NCBI GenBank assembly: GCA_947646735.1
Contig: CANTFK010000084.1
Coordinates: forward strand, 18,888-82,887
Length of the DNA: 64,000 bases
Direction of reading: 5' to 3'
From: Peronospora farinosa
Lineage: Eukaryota; Oomycota; Peronosporomycetes; Peronosporales; Peronosporaceae
Both the position numbers and the translations under genes were made by a program. Under the pieces are notes generated by a model. It saw only the letters and a list, made by a program, of their open reading frames with translations. It did not search any database and had not been told where the DNA came from. Every line of letters begins with the position of its first letter. Position 1 is the stretch's first letter. Of this stretch, positions 30,865-42,770 are shown one piece after another.

Positions 30865-31840
30865 ATGTCTACGAAAAGGGCTGAAGTCATCCTTGGGAGC
30901 GACAACCACTTCCACTGGGAGTTTGTCATGCGAATGACGCTGGCGAGAAAGGGACTGCTAGCACACATCCAGATGGTCAAGCCCGAAGCTGAGATGACTG
31001 AAGCGTGGGTGATAAACGACATGAAGGCACTGAAATTGATTGCTCAAGGCATTGCGGGGGAGCATCACACCAAGATTCTGTCGGCAACGACGGCTATCCA
31101 GGCATAAATTACGTTACGTGAGTTCTAGAATCGCACGACCATGCACAATCGGGTAACGATGACCCGCCGTCTTCATGATTTTAATATGGACGACGGCGTG
31201 AAGATGACCCAGCATCTGGACAAGTTCGATGAACTCATTGTTGGTCTCCAGTCTCTGGAAGATCCAATTGACGAAGCGCGACAGCTCGTGGTGTTGCTCA
31301 GCAGTCTGCCTGCAGAGTACGAAATTATAGCGTCGATGGTGGAGAACGCCAAGGACGTCACTCTCATTGAGGTAAAGGAGAAGCTTCTTAAGGTGTATGA
31401 GCGACAGGACAAGAAGGAAGCCACGGAACGCGCGCTAAAGGCTACAACACATGGGATCAAGTCGAAGAACGCAAGGTTCGACAAGGGCGGAAGGAACATT
31501 GGACGCAAGGACAACTTCTCGAGGAAAAGAAGTGGGTTCAAAGGCAAATGCTTCAACTGTGACAAGTTCGGTCACATGAAGCGGGACTGCCCGGACATTA
31601 AGGGGCCTGGCAAAAATGAAGAGGAGGCTTTTTTCGCTGCCGGGGAGAGTCGATCATGAGGGTGGCTAATCGACAGTGGTGCAACGGCACACATGACGCC
31701 GCAACGAGAAGACTTGTTCGGCTACAAAAACCTAGTGACAAGCATTGAGGTGACCATCGCGGATGGAAAGAAGATCCGTGTGGTAGGAACCGGGTCGGTG
31801 CGCTTAAAAGCATTGACGGCAAGCGCATTCGGATGTTAGA
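30865..31840 (+). pseudogene. Copia gag and protease
   Basis: Starts MSTKRAEVILGSDNHFHWEF, a Copia Gag N-terminus. A TAA at 31,105 and a frame change separate it from 31,141-31,659 (LDKFDELIVGLQSLEDPIDE, LVVLLSSLPAEYEIIASMVE), which ends with the knuckle CFNCDKFGHMKRDC. A TGA at 31,657 is followed in frame by GWLIDSGATAHMTPQREDLF, the protease active site (DSGA). A frameshift near 31,805 follows. Gag packages the RNA; the protease matures Gag-Pol. Confidence 0.9.
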
Positions 31841-34800
31841 CATTTTCCACATCCCTGGCCTGGATCGACGACTACTATCGGTCGGCAAGCTAGCAGAACG
31901 CGGACTCAATGTTGAGTTCGAGCGCACATCATGTATCATTTGGAACAAAAACCAATCCACCGCCTCGGGGAAAAGATCGGCAAGGCCTACATACTAGAAT
32001 GTCAGCAGGGAACGGCGCAATACGTGGAATACTCGGACGTCGATAGCAATTATGATCTTTGGCACGCTCGTATGGGTCACTTGAACAAGGACGCGCTGGC
32101 AAAGACGCAGCGTGTAGCGACTGGTATTCCAATCACCAATTTCAAGACGAAGGCGCTATGCAGTGGATGCTTGAAAGGCAAGCAAACGGTGACACAGTTC
32201 CCATCTCATTCACAGACGAAGACGTCCCGTGTTCTGGAACTTGTTCATACAGACGTAATGGGACCGATGAAGACGAGATCAAAAGGTGGCGCGAAGTATG
32301 TGCTTACCTTCGTTGACGACTACTCGAAGTACGTTGTGGCATACTTCCTTAAGAAAAAGAGCAAGGTGCCGAGAAGATTTGAGTCTTTCAAAACCATGTA
32401 CGAGAATCAGTGGGGAGAGCGCATCAAGTGTCTACGCTCTGACAACGGCACTGAGTTTGTAAACAAGGCCATGGATGAAATTTGTCAGCGTAACGGTATT
32501 GTTCATCGAAAGACTGTGCCATACAGCCCTCAACAAAATGGAGTGGCTGAGAGGATGAACCGAACGATAATGGAGAAGGCACGGAGCATGATGCACTACA
32601 AGAGTGTATCTACTTCCTGGTGTGCAGAGGCAATTAGCACGTCAGTGTACTTAATTAACCGGACAACAAACAGCACACACACTGACGCGACTCCATACGC
32701 GATTGAATTTAAGATTAAGCCTCGACTAGACCACTTGCGAGTGTTTGGATCAATTGTTTATGCTCATGTCGACGACGCTAAGCGCATAAAGCTCGAGCCA
32801 AAAAACTTCAAGTGTATGTTTCTTGGCTATGAGGACAATACGAAGGGCTATCGCGTCTATGATCTGGAGCTAAATATAGTCAAGATGTCAAGAACAGTGA
32901 AGCTCGACGAACGCGAGGTGAATGGAATTTATAGCACGTCGACGATGACAGAAAAGACTGAAGTCATCAACGTGATGAAGGACATCGAAGAAGTGGCTCA
33001 GCCGGAAAATGAGAAGGAATATCCTGTGGAGGATGAACCAATGGAATTGACAGCGGACCCATTTGAAGACGTCGAGATGCAAGAAGATGAACATGAGCCT
33101 ATGTCATCAAGAAGAGAATTAACGACATATCATCGAGTACATGAGTCAACAGCAAACGGTGACATGGTTTTCAGGCCCGAAAGGGAACGATCTCGACGTC
33201 CAAGAGAACCATCACTTCTTCTTGGGAATGGATTGATTATGGCTGACGAGAACACAATGGATAGCGACGATGATCCTGACAATGACGATCATTTATATCC
33301 GCCGTCGCCCAAACGACCTCGTATTGATGAAGATAACCTGCTTGCAGAAGCTGTAAAAGCATATGCGGCAAGTATTGGTGATGCAAATGATGCACCGACG
33401 ACATATCAACAAACTATGAATAGCGACGAAGCCAAGGAATGGGTGAAGCCTATGAGCGCTGAGCTTAAAGCTCATTCGGAAAATGGTTCATGGAGTCTTG
33501 TCCTGAAGATGAAGAACGTCCGAACAATCGGATGCAGGTGGGTTTTCGCTAAGAAGCGCAACGAGCACGGACAGGTGGTGCGGTACAAGGCCCGAATTGT
33601 CGCTAAAGGGTCTAAGCAGAAGTTCGGTGTCGATTTTTTGAGACGTACTCACCCGTAGAAAACATAAACTCGATCAGGCTCGTGCTGGCTGTGGTGGTGG
33701 CGAAAGGATACGTGACCGAACAGATGGATGCAGACAAGGCGTTTCTAAACAGTGATCTCAAAGAAGAGGTGTACATGAAAGTACCTAATGGCATAAAAAA
33801 TGCTGAAAAGATGATGTGCAAGTTGGACAAGGCAATCTACGGACTCAAACAAGCTGCGAGTGCATGGAACATGACTACCCATGGTGTGTTCCTGCAAATT
33901 GGTTTTCAAAGCAGTTGAGCAGATCAGTGTGTCTATGTCTAGGTCAACAATGGCAGCTTCATCTATGTGTGTCTTTACGTCGACGACATGATCATCGATG
34001 ACAAGGCCAGTAGAGAGATCCAGGAAGTCAAGACAGCACTGAAAAATTCGTTTAAGATGAAGGAGCTCGGTGAGGTCAAGTTTATTCTAGGTATTGATAT
34101 CGATCATGATCGTAACGGCAGTACGCTAATGATTCGTCAGACTCGCTATATCGATGACGTGGTCTGCCGGTTGAACCAAGATGAAGCCAAGGCAGTTGTC
34201 AACCCATGCGAGTCTGGATTGAAGCTATCAAAAATACAAACACCAGCGACGGACGCTGAAAGAGAAGAAATGCAGTCGAAGCCGTACAGGTCGTTGGTTG
34301 GATGTCTGCTATACATCACAACATGTACGCGACCTGATGTGGTGTATATAATCACACAGTTGTCACGTTTTTTGGAAAATCCTGGTCAACGTCATTGGAA
34401 GGCTGCCATTCGTGTTCTTCGACATCTCAAGACTACAAGAGACTACGGCATAATCTACGACGGCAGCGCAAGCGAGGTTCAAGCAACAGCATACACGGAC
34501 GCGAACTGGGGAAGCAACATCGTCGATCGACTCTCGGTTTCAGGCATAATGGTGATGATTGGTGGCGCACCAGTCGTGTTCAAGTCCAAGTACCAGCGCA
34601 CTGTGGCATTGAGTTCGGCAGAGGCGGAGTACATGGCTTTAAGCTTTTGTACCCAGGAATTACTGTGGGTCCGCGCGATGCTCAAGGATCTCGGTCACGA
34701 GCAAGTGGGAGCGACTTTGGTCTATGAAGATAATCAAGGTGCGATTGGACTTGCAAGCAACTCAGGATGCAATGCCAGGACCTCGCACGTCGACATCCGT

Positions 34801-34968
34801 CAACACTTCATCCGAGAGAATGTGGCTCAAGACATTATTGTGGTCAAGTACAAGTCAACGGTAGACCAGCTAGCAGACATGTTGACCGAGGCACTAGGGA
34901 CGAAGCGACTCAAGTACTTGCTCCAAGCAAATGGAATCGGACCAAGGCGCAGTCAGCATAAGCGGTGA
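31841..34968 (+). pseudogene. Copia integrase, reverse transcriptase and RNase H
   Basis: The main open frame 31,931-33,658 contains the pre-integrase zinc module (LWHARMGHLNKD...CSGCLKGK) and the integrase core with its triad in VHTDVMGP, SDNGTEFVN and QQNGVAERMNR. An acidic linker and the RT start (TIGCRWVFAKKRNEHGQVVR) follow. A missing T in a T run at about 33,637 ends the frame. It resumes with AFLNSDLKEEVYMKVPNG and YGLKQAASAWN, passes a TGA (33,916) and a TAG (33,940), then has the catalytic YVDDMII (33,970). RNase H closes with YTDANWGS, SSAEAEYMALS, HVDIRQHF and DMLTEAL. Confidence 0.92.
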
Positions 34969-34975
34969 GTGGAAG

Positions 34976-35237
34976 TGTTGTTATTTCACCGCTGAATGCA
35001 TGTTGGACAGGCGTACGGCGCTATATGATATCGTATTCGTATCCTGACGTTTCAGGATACGGATATGATAAAGGCCAATAGCTGAAAGGACATGACGTTA
35101 TTAACGGACATATCTAGATGACGTCAGTAACAAAGATCTGACGAGGACAGGTTTAGATGTAGCTCAAGATAGTGAACTAAGGACCAAATATATTTACTTC
35201 ACAATATTTGCCTTCTTCTACATATATCAATTCAACA
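34976..35237 (+). repeat. Copia 3' LTR
   Basis: Starts TGTTGTTATTTCACC, after a purine-rich GGTGAGTGGAAG (34,964-34,975) that may be the polypurine tract, and ends AATTCAACA before CATAG. Four mismatches to the 5' LTR. Confidence 0.95.
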
Positions 35238-35242
35238 CATAG

Positions 35243-35440
35243 ATTATAACTGATTAGTTTTATTAGATAGTTAACTATATTAAATCAGCACTCTTTTTCT
35301 CTACTTCTAAGCGTGTAGTTTAAAAATAGAGCTTCCTCTGCCTTTTTGTGTAAGAGAGGTTTTGAGGCACCTGCTTTCACTGTCATCAGTGAAGGTATTC
35401 GATATTGTTATCAGTATAGTCGAAGGGTGCCCCATTACAG
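35243..35440 (+). repeat. Split Gypsy LTR, right part
   Basis: Probable continuation of 30,303-30,554 after the Copia insertion, ending CCCATTACA. Confidence 0.4.
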
Positions 35441-35660
35441 CCGGCCTCCACTGGCGTTATTCGGTGAGCAGGGGAACATCCAGTCACGAGGACCGTCTAA
35501 TATAAATTCAGCCGTCACGATGAAAAACAGTATCTGGTAAAGTGGTGTAGGTATCCTGAATCTAAGAACTAATGGAAGTTTGAGATACCCCTACGGCAGG
35601 ATTGTTTATACGCCGAAGGCGTCTTAAAAGTACGCCTAGGGTCACTTCTAAAGTAATTCG
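35441..35660 (+). pseudogene. D-family chromodomain relic
   Basis: 35,517-35,560 (AAAAACAGTATCTGGTAAAG onward) and TGGAAGTTTGAGATACCCC match the chromodomain of element D at 42,610-42,700 (QYLVKWRGYPESWNSWKFE). Broken by stops and small deletions. It is the 3' half of the relic seen at 29,911-30,302. Confidence 0.6.
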
Positions 35661-35719
35661 CTCGAGTGGTTGAGTGTAAAATGCTAAGTGATTCAATATA
35701 GGTCCTTACTTCACTAGTA

Positions 35720-36660
35720 GCTACGTTTAAGCCAATCTATCATCCCATCTTTGAAGTGATCTTTGTGCATGTTACGATCACCCAGCTTAAAGCCGTAATC
35801 ATGAAGATGATTTAATCTCTTTATCTTCAACACTACCACTCGACTCAACAGCACGTGATGGTCAAGAACCCAGCTTTTTCTTAAATTGTCGAAGTGTACA
35901 GAAGGAACTGGCTTGGTCATGAAAACCAAGCATATTCTTAGATAAGCAATACTTAAGTACTGCTTTTTCTTCTTCGACATTCTCACAAAATGTGGTATTA
36001 GATGTCAATGTGCTTGATGCGCTTGTGAAATTCAGATTCTTGGAAGCTCATAGAACCTTGATCGTATTCGTAGATCTTAATTGCCTCATTGTTTTGTATC
36101 TATCCAAGCTAGCACAGGAACATTTAAAGCCACATCGCCTTTTAGGTAGCTTCCGAGAGCGTCATATATTCAGATTCTGTGTTAGAAACTGCTGTCGTCC
36201 ATTGCTTATTTCTTCACCAGCTGATGCAGCCTTTGTTCATCATAAAGGCGTAATTACTTGTACTTCTTATTTTGTAAGTACTTTTCCATCTACGCGGTGT
36301 TACGTAATTTTCATTCCCAAGAATATAATTCAGCTCGCCTAAATCTGTCATCTCAGATCGTTCACGTGGCGCTTTTTTGTCAAATTTATTTAAGTGTCAT
36401 GGTTGCAAGCAATAAAGAGATCATCCCCGTACAGCACTACAAACAACATCTTCTCATCTTAGTTTTTGACGCACACGCAATGATCCGATTTACATTAAGT
36501 GAATCCTACCTTAAGCATGAACTTGTCAATGGTTAAGTTTCACATGCAAAGAGATTTTTTTCATAAATTTAGCGCTTGAGTCTGCAGAAGCTAATGCGAT
36601 AACCTTCTTTAATGTATCCTGTAGGTTGACTCATATGATGTCTTCATCAAGATCGCCATT
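35720..36660 (-). pseudogene. Old Copia RT-RNase H relic
   Basis: Read on the minus strand from 36,660: FLNGDLDEDI (36,650-36,620; RT), then VVLYGDDLFIACN (YVDD box altered to YGDD), LGELNYILG, SNTESEYMTLSEA (RNase H), HKRIKHIDI and KPVPSVHFDNLRK near 35,890. Stops and shifts are many, so this is much older than the Copia at 30,560. Element D begins right beside it at 36,668. Confidence 0.7.
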
Positions 36661-36667
36661 TAGAAAC

Positions 36668-37309
36668 TGTAACGAGGTTGCACGACGGTTGTAACATCAT
36701 TCGGAAAGTGTACGGTTGAAGTTTCATCTAATTGCATATAATGCATTTCGATACTTCGCTTTAGAGAGGTATGAAGTAAGATCGTTAAAGATACGGTATT
36801 CGGTAATACCGTATCTTATCGATTGGGATTCGATAAATCGATAATGCTGTACTAAGTACATCATACACAGATAATTAGACGATACGTCGTCCAATAGCAA
36901 AGTCTGCATATAATAATTACTATTATAGTAATTAATCTAGTGTAGGGTACTTAGAGTAGGACTATTCATAAAATCTTAAAGCATAAATATAATCAGTTCT
37001 CATTTTGAGTTTAAGATCGCAAGTCGTTCTGACTTGTTCTCCTGTGCACTTCGTGCGTTGGTTCTCTGAACCTCTAAGCTTCTAGCTTGTTCTTGCACTC
37101 TGTGCGTTGGTTTTCTGAACCTTAAGCTTATTGCTTGCAGATTAAAATTCTCTCTCATAGTTCCTTAGAACAGGAAGACTTTTAAAATCCTTTAATTAGT
37201 TCGTTAGAACAAAGTGGCTTTTAGCCGTAAATTTATTTAGTTCTCTAGAACTAAGAGACTTTCAGCCTAAAGTCTTCCTCTGACTAAAAAGCTATGCAGC
37301 TCCGCTACA
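36668..37309 (+). repeat. Element D 5' LTR
   Basis: 642 bp. The last 460 bp are almost identical to the 3' LTR, whereas the first 180 bp are only roughly 80% similar, so the LTR pair is a mosaic. Contains GATACGGTATTCGGTAATACCGTATC, a strong palindrome at about 36,787-36,812. Confidence 0.9.
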
Positions 37310-37311
37310 TA

Positions 37312-37328
37312 TGGTAGCACTTGTTGGT
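37312..37328 (+). promoter_or_regulatory. Element D tRNA primer-binding site
   Basis: TGGTAGCACTTGTTGGT begins two bases after the LTR and is nearly the same as the A primer site (TGGTAGCACTTCGTTG). Confidence 0.7.
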
Positions 37329-37450
37329 CAATCCTACACCTGAGCTTTTAAAGACTGACCCTCTGTAATCAAATTCACTTCTCTAATGCGCAACGACTCG
37401 CGCTAGATAAATTATCTGCGCTCGTTGGGCCCAATCAAATCGAGGCCCTT

Positions 37451-38423
37451 TTGACCCAAGGCCCGGAGGTCCTAAATGCTCGCCTTGAGGCCTATATGCG
37501 TTATGAAGCAACGCTACTCGGGCAGGTCCATGACCAGGCAGAGTCAGATGAGTCTACGCAGTCCATCTCGGTACCTGTGCCCGATGCAGAGCCAAAGGCT
37601 CGCCCATTTATTTTAAACGTGAAAAAACCTTGAGAGGAAAGAGGAAAAAAAATTCTCCTCTGGATCCGAGAAGTTGAAATGGCAATGGGTGCCGTCATGC
37701 TTGTGTCAGATAAGCAACGAGTTGGCTTACCCATTTCGAAGCTCGGTGGACGAGCTAGAGAGTGGGCTCTAACGAGCGATGTCTCTGTAAATGCTGCATT
37801 TACCACATGGGAAATGCTTAAGAAAGAATTAACTTGCGTGTTTGCACCGCCTAATCAGGCGTATCGTGTGCGCTCACGCTTCTTAGCTACCCGACAGGGC
37901 AAGAAAGAATTGTAGGACTATGTCCATGAGTTGAGGGCCCTCATTGCGGCTATGCAACAGGACCCTCTGGCAGAGGAAGTCCGAGCAACCATTTTTATGG
38001 AAGGACTTCGCACTGGGGTCTCCAGGGCAGAATTTTTCCGTGTCCAGCCTTCGACTTTCGAAGAGGCAGGAAGCATAGCGTTTAACGCTAAATTTAATTT
38101 TTAAATCTGCTCGATATGGTCTGCCATGGTATCAATCAAATGCCTCTAACAGGGCGGAACCCTTGGACCTCAGACATGCTGAAGAAGCTAATTTTTAAGC
38201 TGCTGAGAAGCAAGGTAACATCCGTAGATGTTACATGTGCGGAAGCACTAGGCATCTCCGCCCTAGCTGTCCGCTGCAAAAGAAACGTTCAAATCTGCAG
38301 AGCCGAAACCCTTCTCCTAGCCAAAAGGCGAGCACCGCAGGGGAAACGTCAGCTCCCAGTAGGCGCGGGGCGCCCTACTGGGAAAGAACTAAGTTCTGTA
38401 GAACCTCTAGGAGGTACAGGTAA
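37451..38423 (+). pseudogene. Element D gag
   Basis: Starts near MTQGPEVLNARLEAYMRYEA. Shifts and stops at 37,631, 37,915 and 38,102 divide it. The capsid-like region reads ISKLGGRAREWALTSDVSVN and RFLATRQGKKEL. The nucleocapsid knuckle CYMCGSTRHLRPSC (CX2CX4HX4C) lies at about 38,232-38,273. Its role would be RNA packaging. Confidence 0.8.
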
Positions 38424-38450
38424 ACAGGGTTCAGATCCAGGTATGCTTCC

Positions 38451-38819
38451 ATGGAACAGGATTACAAACCAGGCTTTTTGGTTGTGTCGGCAACCGTTAG
38501 GGGTTTGGAGAAACCATGGTCGATTCTAATTGACTCAGGGGCGTCGGGTAATTATATCCGGCGTCGTTCCCTTGAAGGGAGTCAGCGGCATGCTGAGGCT
38601 CTAAAAGCGCAAGTGTGTGAAAGTATAACGGTGCGCCTCGCATTACGTGCACGTGTCCCCGTTCCTAAATTTCCGTTGAACTTAGCTGTGAAGTTCTTAG
38701 ACTTCAATAGCGTTGAACGCTGTCTTGTCCTAGATTTGGCTCGAGATATGATCTCATTCTCGGTATGGTCTGGCTTGAACGCCATGAGCCGTATATCGAT
38801 TGGAGATCGAAAAACTTAG
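38451..38819 (+). pseudogene. Element D protease
   Basis: A 122-codon frame starting MEQDYKPGFLVVSATVRG with active site ILIDSGASGNYIRRRSL. The second-half motif is altered (SVWSGLNAMSRISI in place of ILGMPWL). It matures Gag-Pol if active. The region 38,820-39,450 is a degenerate linker with two copies of an NDIGSRI-containing segment (about 39,065 and 39,155). Confidence 0.75.
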
Positions 38820-39451
38820 ACGCCACGCGCAATGTTCCTAGCGAAGCTTTGAAGAGTCATGAACCCTTCTTCGCTAGAAAACAAAAGCGCTATTGGCGTG
38901 AGCCATAAACTGAGTCAGTTAGTGTGCTGGACATTGGAGTGTCGGAGTTGATAAAATCCAATGTCAACAATATTAGTGTCGAGCAGAGCTCAATGACACC
39001 TAGTGGAACGGCACGTACTCTGCTGAGTGATACTCATAGTAATATTGAGACACTGGATGTCGGTAATGACATCGGCTCTCGTATAGAGCAAGTTAAGGTC
39101 TATGACCTTGTTAGTGATGCCACTGGTACTAGAGACCCACTTGATGTCAATAATGACATCGGCTCTCGCATAGGCCAAATTAAGGTCAAGAAATTTGTTG
39201 ACCTTGGAGATGATGGTATCCCAAGTACTTCAAAAAGTACGGTCTCGTCAATGAGACGGCAGCGTCGCCAGATGGCGACTGCAAGACGTAAAGTGTCTAT
39301 TTTATCGCGTAGTAATGTCAGTGACCAGCTGTACATCCTGCATAACGGAGTGAAAGGTGATGTGGATGGTGAGGTTGACCTTGAGGCCCTTCCATCACTA
39401 CATGCTCTTTTAGAGCTAGACGAAATTTCTAAGGATGATTTTCATTAAGCC

Positions 39452-41058
39452 TTGAAGGCAGGTGCTCTATCCGATATGGTGGTCATTCGACCTAACCTCG
39501 AGCTGAACTCATCCTCGCTTATCGATGAGACAGTCCTTGAAGATACAAAAGCGGCACTAAGTGCACGTAGTGGGGAATCTATTCTGAAGAACCCTTCAGA
39601 TCCCTACTATCCTTTGGTGAAGGAATTCCAGGACGTGGTGTGTCATGATCTACCGTCGGTTTTACCGCCTGATAGGGGTGTACGTCATGAAATTGACTTG
39701 GTTCCTGGCACCAAATACTGTGTAACACGGCAGTGGCCTTTACCCAAAGAACAGTGTGACGTCATTGACGAGTTCTTTCGTGCAAAGCACGCGGCGGGTA
39801 TGGTGGGCGAGATCAAATCTTCGCACTCGACACCCACTTTTTGTGTCAAGAAATCCAATGGTAAGTGGCGTATCGTCCATGCTTATAATAAGCTCAATGC
39901 AGCCACTATACCGGCACAGACGCCAATACCCAGAAAGGATGTTCTTCAGAACAATTTGGCCGGTTGTACCATGTACAGTGCGCTCAACTTAGTCGATGGT
40001 TATTACCAATTGCTCATGCGAGCTAGTGATATTCCACTTACTACTGTTAATACTCCGAGCGGTATACTCTAGGAGTGGTTGGTGGTGCCGTAGGGGATAT
40101 CGAATGCTCCAAATACGTTTAACCGTTTGGTGACGCAATTGTTTCGACCCCATCGAGGTTATGCACAGACGTACTTTGAGAGTCCATAGCCGAGCTGAAC
40201 ATGGGCGGTCAGATATTGAGAACCATATTGTTCATTTACGAGCAGTGCTCGAGTGCATGCGCACTAATAAATTATATGATAGTGCATCTTCGGGGCCGAA
40301 GAGATTCCCTTTCTAGGGTGCTTCATTGGGAAGCGGGTCCTACGAGCGAATCCCGCCAAAGTCAAAGCCATAGTCGATTGGCCTGTTCCACAGTCTCAAA
40401 AGGACTTGCGTAAATGGCTTGGCCTTGCCAATTACTTACACAAGTATAGCGAGAATTACGCTGATATGGCTCGGCCGTTATCCAATCTCCTTAAAAAGGA
40501 TGTGGAATGGTGTTGGCATGCCGAACACGAAGATGCTTTTCAAGCGGTGAAGGCAAGCCTTATTCATGCTCCTATTTTGGCTTTGCCAGACCCTGACCGA
40601 CCGTTTAGCGTCGTCTGTGACGCATCGGATTTTGCCATTGGCAGTGCTCTGTTACAATCAGATGATAAAGGCCGTGAGCGTGTAATCGCTTTTGAATCTC
40701 GCCAGCTGAAAGCTGCAGAAAAGAACTATCCAGTTCATGATAAGGACCTACTTGCAATGAAGTATGCTCTAGTCAAATTCCGAGTTCATCCGCTGGGCTC
40801 AAAGCCTTTTGTGATCTATACCGATCATGCGTCTTTACGCATGCGACTCAGTCGCCGCATCTCTCGCAGAGAATGGCCAGATGGCTTTCATTCTTTGCCA
40901 AATATAATTTCGAGGTAAAATATAAGCCGGGCAAGCAAATGCTTTGGCTGATGCGTTGTCACGCAGACCTGACTATGAGCTTGTTCATGTTACGAAGTTG
41001 TCGTCTTCTATCATTGATCTCATTCGATCGGCGTATGTTAAAGATGATTCTTGTATAG
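39452..41058 (+). pseudogene. Element D reverse transcriptase-RNase H, catalytic motif deleted
   Basis: 39,452-40,072 carries the RT fingers and palm ([40 protein letters not shown]). TAG stops at 40,070 and about 40,091 follow. At the palm the sequence reads TYFESP then TAG, because about ten bases are missing where YFDD should be, so polymerase activity is lost. RNase H is in 40,406-40,918 (VVCDASDFAIGSALLQSDD, YTDHASLRMR), then a frameshift. Confidence 0.85.
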
Positions 41059-41158
41059 CGTTGCTACATGCTCTTGGCAGTGATGAGTTTAAAGATTCGG
41101 ACATTAAATTGTCGGCACGATTACGTGCAATCCTTCATCGATATTCTATCGATCAGGG

Positions 41159-42770
41159 GTGTTGTACTATCGTACAGATGTGGCGGATCCTTCGCGTATT
41201 GTGGTTCCTCATGAAAAGGACCTGAAGTATTGGATCCTCTATGAGGTGCATGACACCGCCATCGGTGGTCATTTGGGTCATAAAAAAACCTATGGGGCGG
41301 TATGCCAAAGTTATTGGTGGCCCAAATTATATAAATGGGTGAGCACATATGTGCGTACGTGTGAAAAGTGATAACGGGTTAAACCCTCTACCCGTTCGGC
41401 AGCGCCGCTGGCTAGTTGCCTATCCTCACTGGGTGCTGGGAGTCCATTAGTATGGGCTTTGTAATAGCCTACCGAGCGATTTGCATATCAACACAGGTAT
41501 TGTGGTCTTTGTTGACCGTTTGAGCAAGATGGCTCACTTAGCGGCTATTCCAGACTCTATGGATGGTGTAGGTAGAGCGGAGCTCTTTAACGATCGAGTG
41601 TTTCGCCAACATGGCTTGCCAGTGGCAATTGTTTCTGATCGTGATCCTCGTTTTACGAGTAAATTTTGGAAGTCCGTCTTCCAAGTGCTGGGCACCCGTT
41701 TGGACATGTCCACAGCGGATCATCCGCAGACCGATGGTCAAACTGAACGCGTAAATCGCGTTGTTGAAGATATCCTACGCAGCGTTTGTGCTGAATCGCC
41801 TAAGCGTTGGAGCGCTATGCTCCCTGTAGTTGAGTTTGCTCTCAATAACTCCGTGCACGCCTCTACCGGCTACACTCCGTTCTATGTGAATGGTCTTACA
41901 CACCCACGCGTTCCGTTAACGCTACCACCGAGTGGTTCAGGGTTTGGTGGGGGAGAGGTTGCCGATCGGCTTGCTGATGTCAGCCCTAATACTGTTAGGA
42001 AACAGGTAAATGCGTTTCTCGCAACGCTACTAAATGTCTTACGACATGTGCAAGATGCAATGGCTGATAGTCAAGATAAACAAAAGGAATATGCAGATGC
42101 GAAAGGCAGAGGTTGTATTAATGATTATGAGGTCGGAGACCAAGTATTACTTAATGCTAAAAACCTACCTACCAATGTAGTATCCGCTGTCTGAAAGTTG
42201 CGTCCGCGCTTTATCGGACCCTTTAAGGTCATTGCCAAGAAAGGCACAGCGTATACGCTTAACTTGCCGCGCAAATTGCGTACACATCCTGTGTTCTATG
42301 TCGCCATGTTGAAACCTTATCGAGATCCGTCCCAAATAGACGCTAAGGCGCTCGCGCCGAGCCCATTGGCATTGTCGCGGGACGAAGCATCTGCACCAAC
42401 AAGTCAAGTTGACCCTGCATTCGGGTCCGACTCTCTTCCAGGGACGCAATCCGGGAGTTCATCGTCTGCCTCTCCTCACGAAGGGACCGCACCTCCTGAA
42501 CAAGCTCGGCATGAGCTTGTTCCGATACACCGACCTCCTCCTCCTTTGCTCGATGCGCAGGGGAACCTGCAGCTCCATGTGGAGCGTCTACTGCAGAAGC
42601 GTCGCCGCCATGGTCAAAACCAGTATCTGGTGAAGTGGCGGGGTTATCCCGAATCGTGGAATTCATGGAAGTTTGAGACTCCCCTTCGGCAGGACTGCCC
42701 ATACGCCGTGGACGTTTTTGAGTGTCGTGCGCAGGGTCTGCCTGTTGGCGCTGACGCTTCTCACCAGTAA
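41159..42770 (+). pseudogene. Element D integrase and chromodomain
   Basis: The zinc module (EVHDTAIGGHLGHKKT...YVRTCEK, 41,159-41,371) is followed by a damaged stretch. 41,481-42,194 then carries VFVDRLSKMAHLA, IVSDRDPRFTSKFW, TDGQTERVNRVVEDIL and EVGDQVLLNAKNLP; the core Asp and Glu of DDE are present. A single TGA (42,192) precedes RPRFIGPFKVIAKKGTAYTL, a proline-rich linker and a chromodomain (HVERLLQKRRRHGQNQYLVK, WRGYPESWNSWK) ending at 42,770. The last 428 bp overlap the antisense gene. Confidence 0.88.

Larger units (their letters stand above)
30560..35237 (+). mobile_element. Ty1/Copia element, structurally complete
   Basis: A 4,678-bp element with 262-bp LTRs (30,560-30,821 and 34,976-35,237), TGTTG...CAACA ends and a 5-bp target duplication CATAG (30,555-30,559 and 35,238-35,242). 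By eye the LTRs differ at four positions, so the insertion is fairly young. Order: gag with CCHC knuckle, protease, integrase, RT, RNase H, which is the Copia order. At least two frameshifts and three or four stops keep it from making a full polyprotein. It sits in an older LTR. Confidence 0.95.

Noticed and set aside
36787..36812. Palindrome in the D LTR as a transcription terminator
   Set aside because: A strong dyad but present in both LTRs and in a eukaryotic genome; a bacterial-type terminator is not meaningful here.
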